DNA of 19,073 bases from Ilumatobacteraceae bacterium (GTDB lineage Bacteria > Actinomycetota > Acidimicrobiia > Acidimicrobiales > Ilumatobacteraceae). Location of the stretch: NCBI GenBank assembly GCA_016650435.1, contig JAENVT010000088.1, forward strand, positions 1 to 19,073, written 5' to 3'. Both the position numbers and the translations under genes were made by a program. Under the pieces are notes generated by a model that made no database searches, had not been told where the DNA came from, and saw only the letters and a program-made list of their open reading frames with translations. This document shows, in pieces, positions 15,051 through 19,073 of this stretch (the stretch's first letter is position 1; every line of letters begins with the position of its first letter).

Positions 15051-16202
15051 ATGACCACCGACGTGCTCGCCGCAACACTCGTCGCACCGGGGCAGCTCGA
15101 GCTGCAACGCTTTCCCTACCCCGAAAAGCTCGAACCCGGAGCCGTGCTCCTGAAGATGCTGGCATCCGGGATCTGCGGCACCGACAAGCACACGTTCCGC
15201 GGCGAGACCCAGCAATACGCGGGCACCGATCACGCGTCGTCGACGCCATTCCCCATCATCCAGGGACACGAGAACGTGGGGGTCGTTGCGGCTCTCGGCG
15301 ACGGCGGGGCGACAGCCTTCGACGGTTCGCCGCTGAAGGTCGGCGACCGCGTTGTGCCGGCACCAAACCGGGCGTGCGGTGAATGCGAGTTCTGTCGGGG
15401 CGACTACCCCTACTACTTCTGCCGCCGACTGGAGAACTACGGCAATTCAATGACATGTTCAGACGCACCGCACTTGTTCGGTGGGTGGGCCGAGTTTCTC
15501 TATCTCCGTCCGCACACACCGATCTTTCATGTTCCCGACGACCTGCCGACCGGCGTTGCTGTGCTCACCGAGCTGTTCGCCGTCACCCACAGCCTCGACC
15601 TGGCAGCGAAGATGCCGCGGCCCGGCGGGTTCAGCGAAGGTGACACCGTCGCGGTGGTTGGCATTGGTCCCGTCGGCATCGTCCACGTTGCGAAGGCCAG
15701 CTTGATGGGCGCCTCCCGCGTGATTGCGATCGACCCGTTCGGGCCGCGCGTCGCCCTGGGTGTCGATCTCGGCGCGACCGACACCCTGGTGGCTAGCGGA
15801 GCCGACCCTGCCGCGGCCGCATTCGTTCGCGATCTCACCTCTGGGCGCGGGGTCGACGTGGTGGTCGACGCGACGGGTCATCCCGCCAGCTTCGCTCCGT
15901 CGCTGTCATTGCTGCGCGACGGTGGCACCTTGATCGAGGTCGGCGCCTTCGTGGATCTCGGCACCGTACCAATCAACCCGGCCTCGATCCTCGGCCGAAA
16001 CCTGACCATCGTCGGAGTTGCGGGCGAGGACGCCCGCGCCTACGACTCGACCCTGGCGATGCTTGCCAAGTACCACCAACGTGTGCCCTTTCATCGCGCC
16101 GTCACCCACACGTTTCCACTGGAACAGGTCGAAACAGCGATGCAGACGGCGCTAGGCGCTGACACCGCGATGAAGGTCGTGTTGACGCCAGAAGCCACGT
16201 GA
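15051..16202 (+). CDS. Zinc-dependent medium-chain alcohol dehydrogenase
   Basis: NAD(P)-dependent oxidoreductase of the MDR superfamily, 383 residues. Catalytic zinc ligands are visible as Cys42 (GICGTDKH, 41-47 region) and His73-Glu74 (QGHEN). The structural zinc lobe has Cys109, Cys112, Cys115 and Cys124 (ACGECEFCRGDYPYYFC). The Rossmann nucleotide site is VVGIGPVGIVHVAKASLMGASRVIAID (202-228), with GIGPVG at 204-209 and an acidic Asp228 at the end of strand beta-2 that favours NAD over NADP. DVVVDATGHPASFAPSLSLLRDGGTLIEVG is typical of the class. The ATG at 15051 gives the normal N-terminus; an in-frame ATG at 14985 lies inside the hairpin repeat. The substrate is unknown (alcohol, polyol or sugar). 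About 160 bp without recognisable features separate it from the next gene. Confidence 0.92.
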   Translation: MTTDVLAATLVAPGQLELQRFPYPEKLEPGAVLLKMLASGICGTDKHTFRGETQQYAGTDHASSTPFPIIQGHENVGVVAALGDGGATAFDGSPLKVGDRVVPAPNRACGECEFCRGDYPYYFCRRLENYGNSMTCSDAPHLFGGWAEFLYLRPHTPIFHVPDDLPTGVAVLTELFAVTHSLDLAAKMPRPGGFSEGDTVAVVGIGPVGIVHVAKASLMGASRVIAIDPFGPRVALGVDLGATDTLVASGADPAAAAFVRDLTSGRGVDVVVDATGHPASFAPSLSLLRDGGTLIEVGAFVDLGTVPINPASILGRNLTIVGVAGEDARAYDSTLAMLAKYHQRVPFHRAVTHTFPLEQVETAMQTALGADTAMKVVLTPEAT

Positions 16203-16365
16203 GGCCCGACCACTAGCGCAAAATTGGACGCTTTCGCCCATTGATTAGCAAAGAAATCTGTCTCCAAGAGGTCTTCGATCGTCGAGTGCTGGGTACAGGA
16301 CAACTGTTCGTGACATCCCCGGCGGTTCATGGACCGGTGATGTGCTGTCGGTGAAATGGGTGCAG

Positions 16366-17166
16366 ATGCTTTGCTCAATTGGTTCGGGTTCCGCTGTCAC
16401 TTCACCGCGCGACCTCAGATTCACGGCCTCCGTGCTCGAACCCCTCGCCCGCCGGCATGCCGCTGGCGAGCCGAGCGGTGACCTGTCGGCCGAGCTGTAC
16501 AACGTGGTGCACCCATGGGCGGTGTCGTTTGCCAAGTCTCAGTCCGCCGGTCTGCCCGCGCACGCCGATCGCAATGAAGTTCTGTCGCAAGTGCTGCGAC
16601 TGACATGGGACGCATGCCTTCGCATCGATTGGTCGCGCTTTGAGACATGGCCGACCTTTCTCGACACGAAGGTCGGCCGGGCGCGCGTCGAGGCAGCCCG
16701 CAGCGACGATTGGCTGAGCCGGCAAGAACGAGTTCGACGACGCTGGTTCCAGGGGGAAACGGCGCGCCGCGAGCAGGTCGAGCAACGCACGCTCACGGGC
16801 GTCGAGCGGCTCGCAGTCGCCAACAGGCTCACACCAAATTCAGCTCGTGTCGACTGGGCACAGAGCTTGCTGACCTCGCGTCACCCATCCAGTGTCGCCG
16901 AAGTGCCGGACGCCGCCTACGGACCTACCGACGATTCGATCACCACCGAAGATCAAGTCGAAGACCGCGAGCTCGGCGGCATCCGTGTGCGCTGCCTGTC
17001 AGCGTGGATGACCATCGTTGCCGAGCAGAACCAGCAACTGGCCACGGATCTGTCGGACTGGTCCGAGTTGAACGAGTCTGCCAATCGCGACCTTCCGGCC
17101 CGGTTGGCGCATCGCCTCGCGCCGTACACGTGCTTGCTACTGACGATGCTTGGCGATGCGGCCTGA
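16366..17166 (+). CDS. Divergent sigma-70-like protein lacking an evident region 4
   Basis: A 266-residue soluble protein; a GTG at 16342 would add eight residues. Residues about 43-127 resemble sigma region 2 of the WhiG/FliA type: LYNVVHPWAVSFAKSQSAGLPAHADRNEVLSQVLRLTWDACLRIDWSRFETWPTFLDTKVGRARVEAARSDDWLSRQERVRRR follows the spacing of helices 2.1-2.4, with DWLSRQERVRRR where those proteins have DWVPRSVRRR. A region-3-like helix may follow at 145-170. The C-terminal 60 residues are helical but contain no sigma region 4 helix-turn-helix. The stop overlaps the ATG of the next gene (TGATG), and that protein does carry a zinc ribbon and an HTH. The sigma link is by eye and unverified; the alternative is an unrelated helical protein. 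Confidence 0.6.
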   Translation: MLCSIGSGSAVTSPRDLRFTASVLEPLARRHAAGEPSGDLSAELYNVVHPWAVSFAKSQSAGLPAHADRNEVLSQVLRLTWDACLRIDWSRFETWPTFLDTKVGRARVEAARSDDWLSRQERVRRRWFQGETARREQVEQRTLTGVERLAVANRLTPNSARVDWAQSLLTSRHPSSVAEVPDAAYGPTDDSITTEDQVEDRELGGIRVRCLSAWMTIVAEQNQQLATDLSDWSELNESANRDLPARLAHRLAPYTCLLLTMLGDAA

Positions 17167-17588
17167 TGGTGGCGGCCGCTGCCGCCGTCTTGTGCTCCTC
17201 ATGCGGGGGTCGACTGGCCCGAGACAACACCGGCACGGTGTGCTCGCCCTGTCGTAGGACGCGCATTGAGCACGACGCCCATCTTGGTGCATTCTCTGCC
17301 CAAAATGTTCCGCGCATCAAGGCCGCCTTCGAGTCCCTGGGAGTCTTCGGCGTAGCCCAACACCTCGACTGCAGTCCCGAAGATGCGCTCGATGTGTTGG
17401 TCAACGCCCAGCTGTTGCCATTCGTCTCAGCGCGGCGCCGACTGTTGCTTCGACAGCTGGTCGGTCTCAACGACATGTCGCACGTCGCCGCAGCGAAGGC
17501 TCTGAACGTCAGCAGGTGGACGGTCGCGACCTACCGTCGCCAACTCGGAACCGACCGCACCCCGGATTCGCTCACTGCGCCGCCCTGA
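17166..17588 (+). CDS. Zinc-ribbon plus helix-turn-helix protein
   Basis: A 140-residue putative DNA-binding protein, translationally coupled to the sigma-like gene by a one-base TGATG overlap. The N-terminus is a four-cysteine ribbon: Cys10, Cys13, Cys26, Cys29 (CSSCGGRLARDNTGTVCSPC, 10-29). The middle (VPRIKAAFESLGVFGVAQHLDCSPEDALDVLVNAQLLP) is helical. Residues about 93-127, LLLRQLVGLNDMSHVAAAKALNVSRWTVATYRRQL, form a helix-turn-helix (turn near KALNVSRWTV) similar in style to sigma region 4 and other HTH families. A region-4-like role for the upstream protein is inferred. The gene overlaps the end of the convergent pilT-like gene by 17 bp. Confidence 0.72.
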   Translation: MVAAAAAVLCSSCGGRLARDNTGTVCSPCRRTRIEHDAHLGAFSAQNVPRIKAAFESLGVFGVAQHLDCSPEDALDVLVNAQLLPFVSARRRLLLRQLVGLNDMSHVAAAKALNVSRWTVATYRRQLGTDRTPDSLTAPP

Positions 17589-18693
17589 TCCCTAGCAGGC
17601 TGCGCAGGTCGTCGGGATTCGACGCATATTCCAACGCAACCTCGATGGTGATGCGGTGCGCTCGAACCAGTTCGGCGAGGTTCTGGTCCATCGTCACCAT
17701 CCCGAATCTGGCACCCGATTGCATTTGGCTGGCAAGCTGGAAGCCCTTGCGTTCGCGGATCAGGTTGCGGACCGCCGGTGTGGCGATCAATATCTCCACC
17801 GCCGCTGCACGCCCGCTGCCGTCGCAAGCTGGTAACAGCTGCTGGGTCACCACTGCCTGCAGGCTTGTCGCCAGCATCACTCTGATCTGGCCCTGTTGAT
17901 CGGGTGGGAAGACGTCGACGATGCGATCGACGGTCTGCGGCGCAGATTGCGTGTGCAACGTCGCGAAGACGAGGTGTCCGGTCTCTGCAGCTGTCAGCGC
18001 CATGCTGATGGTTTCCAGATCGCGCATCTCGCCGACCATGATCACGTCGGGGTCTTCGCGCAGCGCCCGCTTCAGCGCCGACGCAAAGCTCTTGGTGTCC
18101 TCACCGATCTCACGTTGGTTGACGATTGCCTTCTTGTGCCCATAGAGAAACTCGATCGGATCTTCACACGACAGGATGTGAACCGGCTTGGTGCGGTTGA
18201 TGATGTCGAGCAGGGCGGCGAGGGTGGTCGACTTGCCCGAGCCGGTTGGACCCGTCACCAACACCAAGCCACGAGGCAGTTGGGCGAACGTCTGGATGAT
18301 CGCCGGCATGTTCAAGCTGGCGAAGTCGGGGATGTGGAACGGGATCGTTCGCAATACAGCCCCGATCGAACCGCGCTGGCGGAACACGTTCATTCTGAAT
18401 CGGCTCTTGCCGGGGATCGAGTAACTCGTATCCAGCTCGAGTTCATTAGTGAAGTCGGCGATCTTGCGCTCGCTGAGGATGGAGAACACAAGGCGCTCGA
18501 TCGCATCGCCGCGCATCACTGCCCAGCCGTCCATCGGCACCAAGTCGCCGTTGACTCGTGCGGTCGGCGGGGCTCCTGCAGCGAGATGCAAGTCGGAGCC
18601 ACCCATTTGAAGACATTGCTCGAGCAACTCGTCGATGTGCTCGGGAATCCTCGGCGCGGCAAGCACCGTGGGAGATGAAAGCCCGTTCGTCAC
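17572..18693 (-). CDS. pilT: PilT-family secretion/twitching ATPase
   Basis: Hexameric AAA-type ATPase that powers type IV pilus retraction or related machines at the cytoplasmic membrane. 373 residues from the GTG at 18693. Motifs: ASDLHL-like GGSDLHLAAGAPP (32-44) in the N-terminal PAS-like domain, Walker A GPTGSGKST (148-156), the Asp box LSCEDPIEF (174-182), Walker B with DPDVIMVGEMRD (214-225) and the His box GHLVFATLHT (239-248). The retraction motif region is AVEILIATPAVRNLIRERK, close to PilT's AxEVLxxTPAxxNLIRE. The N-terminus, VTNGLSSPTVLAAPRIPEHIDELL, is longer than usual. Upstream, the frame stays open into transposon DNA but loses all similarity. No other pilus gene is in the window. 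It may have lost its native promoter to the adjacent insertion. Confidence 0.93.
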   Translation of the reverse strand: MTNGLSSPTVLAAPRIPEHIDELLEQCLQMGGSDLHLAAGAPPTARVNGDLVPMDGWAVMRGDAIERLVFSILSERKIADFTNELELDTSYSIPGKSRFRMNVFRQRGSIGAVLRTIPFHIPDFASLNMPAIIQTFAQLPRGLVLVTGPTGSGKSTTLAALLDIINRTKPVHILSCEDPIEFLYGHKKAIVNQREIGEDTKSFASALKRALREDPDVIMVGEMRDLETISMALTAAETGHLVFATLHTQSAPQTVDRIVDVFPPDQQGQIRVMLATSLQAVVTQQLLPACDGSGRAAAVEILIATPAVRNLIRERKGFQLASQMQSGARFGMVTMDQNLAELVRAHRITIEVALEYASNPDDLRSLLGIRAAQ

Positions 18694-18828
18694 ATCATCT
18701 GTGTCGGCCGGTACGGACCTCGGTCGACGATTTGTTCCCCACTCTGGACGGGGGTTGGGGAAAAACCTGTCGCCGCCGTCGCGACCCGGCCGACCCAATG
18801 GGCCTAGACGAGAGAACGGAGACTTCCG

Positions 18829-19073
18829 ATGGCGATGACCGTCAATTCGCTGCCTGACGCAGTGCCCCGAATCGAGCGAGCGACGCGCCGGCGCTACGGA
18901 GCGTCGTACAAACTCGAGATCCTCGCCGAGTACGACGGCTTGGACCGCGATGGCAAAGGCCAACTCCTGAGACGCGAGGTCCTGTATACCTCGCTGCTGT
19001 CCGAGTGGCGCAAGCAACGCGATCGAGGCGCCATCGACGCCTTGGCCGGCAAACCCGGCCGACCAGCGCACGA
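18829..19073 (+). CDS. IS3-type transposase OrfA (partial)
   Basis: First 81 codons of a transposase helix-turn-helix protein, running off the window end. The block RRRYGASYKLEILAEYDGL (20-38), followed by QLLRREVLYTSLLSEWRKQRDRGAIDAL (45-72) and the basic GKPGRPAH, matches OrfA of IS3-family elements, where this HTH binds the terminal repeats before the DDE subunit OrfB. The start is set by GGAG at 18818-18821, seven bases before the ATG at 18829. The left end of the element must lie in the 135 bp between 18694 and 18828. One candidate terminus begins TGTGTCGGCCGGTACGG at 18700, but the right end is not in view, so no inverted repeat can be matched. Confidence 0.85.
   Translation, partial: MAMTVNSLPDAVPRIERATRRRYGASYKLEILAEYDGLDRDGKGQLLRREVLYTSLLSEWRKQRDRGAIDALAGKPGRPAH

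Noticed and set aside
14940..15269. Longer N-terminus for the hypothetical gene ending at 14511
   Set aside because: The extension crosses the hairpin repeat and the start of the alcohol dehydrogenase gene, and has no protein-like character.
16203..16365. Possible gene or repeat between the alcohol dehydrogenase and sigma-like genes
   Set aside because: No protein-like frame, inverted repeat or clear promoter was seen; only a short AT-richer patch near 16240-16262.

Overview
The window looks like chromosomal DNA of a high-GC actinobacterium, most likely from the Acidimicrobiia (Ilumatobacter-like). I infer this from protein style, high GC, frequent GTG/TTG starts, a tRNA without an encoded CCA end, and actinobacterial families such as the F420-type oxidoreductase and a FadE-like acyl-CoA dehydrogenase. 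No database search was possible, so the taxon is an inference.

Layout, left to right. The 5' end of argS (minus) faces a tRNA-Arg(CCG) gene, followed by a small two-helix membrane protein and about 440 bp of non-coding DNA with strong hairpins. Next come a PAS-PAS-GGDEF diguanylate cyclase (minus), a LapA-domain membrane protein (plus), a cluster of hairpin repeats, a large M16 metallopeptidase lipoprotein and a small conserved protein of unknown function. A minus-strand run at 6.5-10.9 kb reads acyl-CoA dehydrogenase, MFS transporter, Ada(N)-AraC-AlkA fusion, Ogt methyltransferase; the last two form an alkylation-damage repair pair. An orphan winged-helix protein and a highly structured 480-bp intergenic region precede glnB (PII), which lies 16 bp upstream of an FrhB-like iron-sulfur/flavin oxidoreductase gene. 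A TerC-family membrane protein (minus) converges on it and is preceded by a clear yybP-ykoY manganese riboswitch. Then follow a conserved hypothetical gene, a zinc-dependent alcohol dehydrogenase, a divergent sigma-factor-like protein overlapping a zinc-ribbon/HTH gene, a PilT-type ATPase (minus), and at the right edge the start of an IS3-type transposase orfA.

The most interesting elements are regulatory. (1) The glnB leader carries two mutually exclusive pairings, an 8-bp stem and a 15-bp terminator followed by a T tract, that share the same segment; this is a riboswitch/attenuator layout, and I cannot assign the upstream domain to a known aptamer. (2) The terC leader shows the manganese-riboswitch core plus a helix that would hide the ribosome-binding site. 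(3) A 16-nt arm, GCGATGAGAGATGAGC, recurs as hairpins or half-sites at four intergenic positions and looks like a dispersed REP-like repeat. (4) The sigma-like/zinc-ribbon pair resembles a sigma factor whose DNA-binding region 4 is supplied by a separate small protein.
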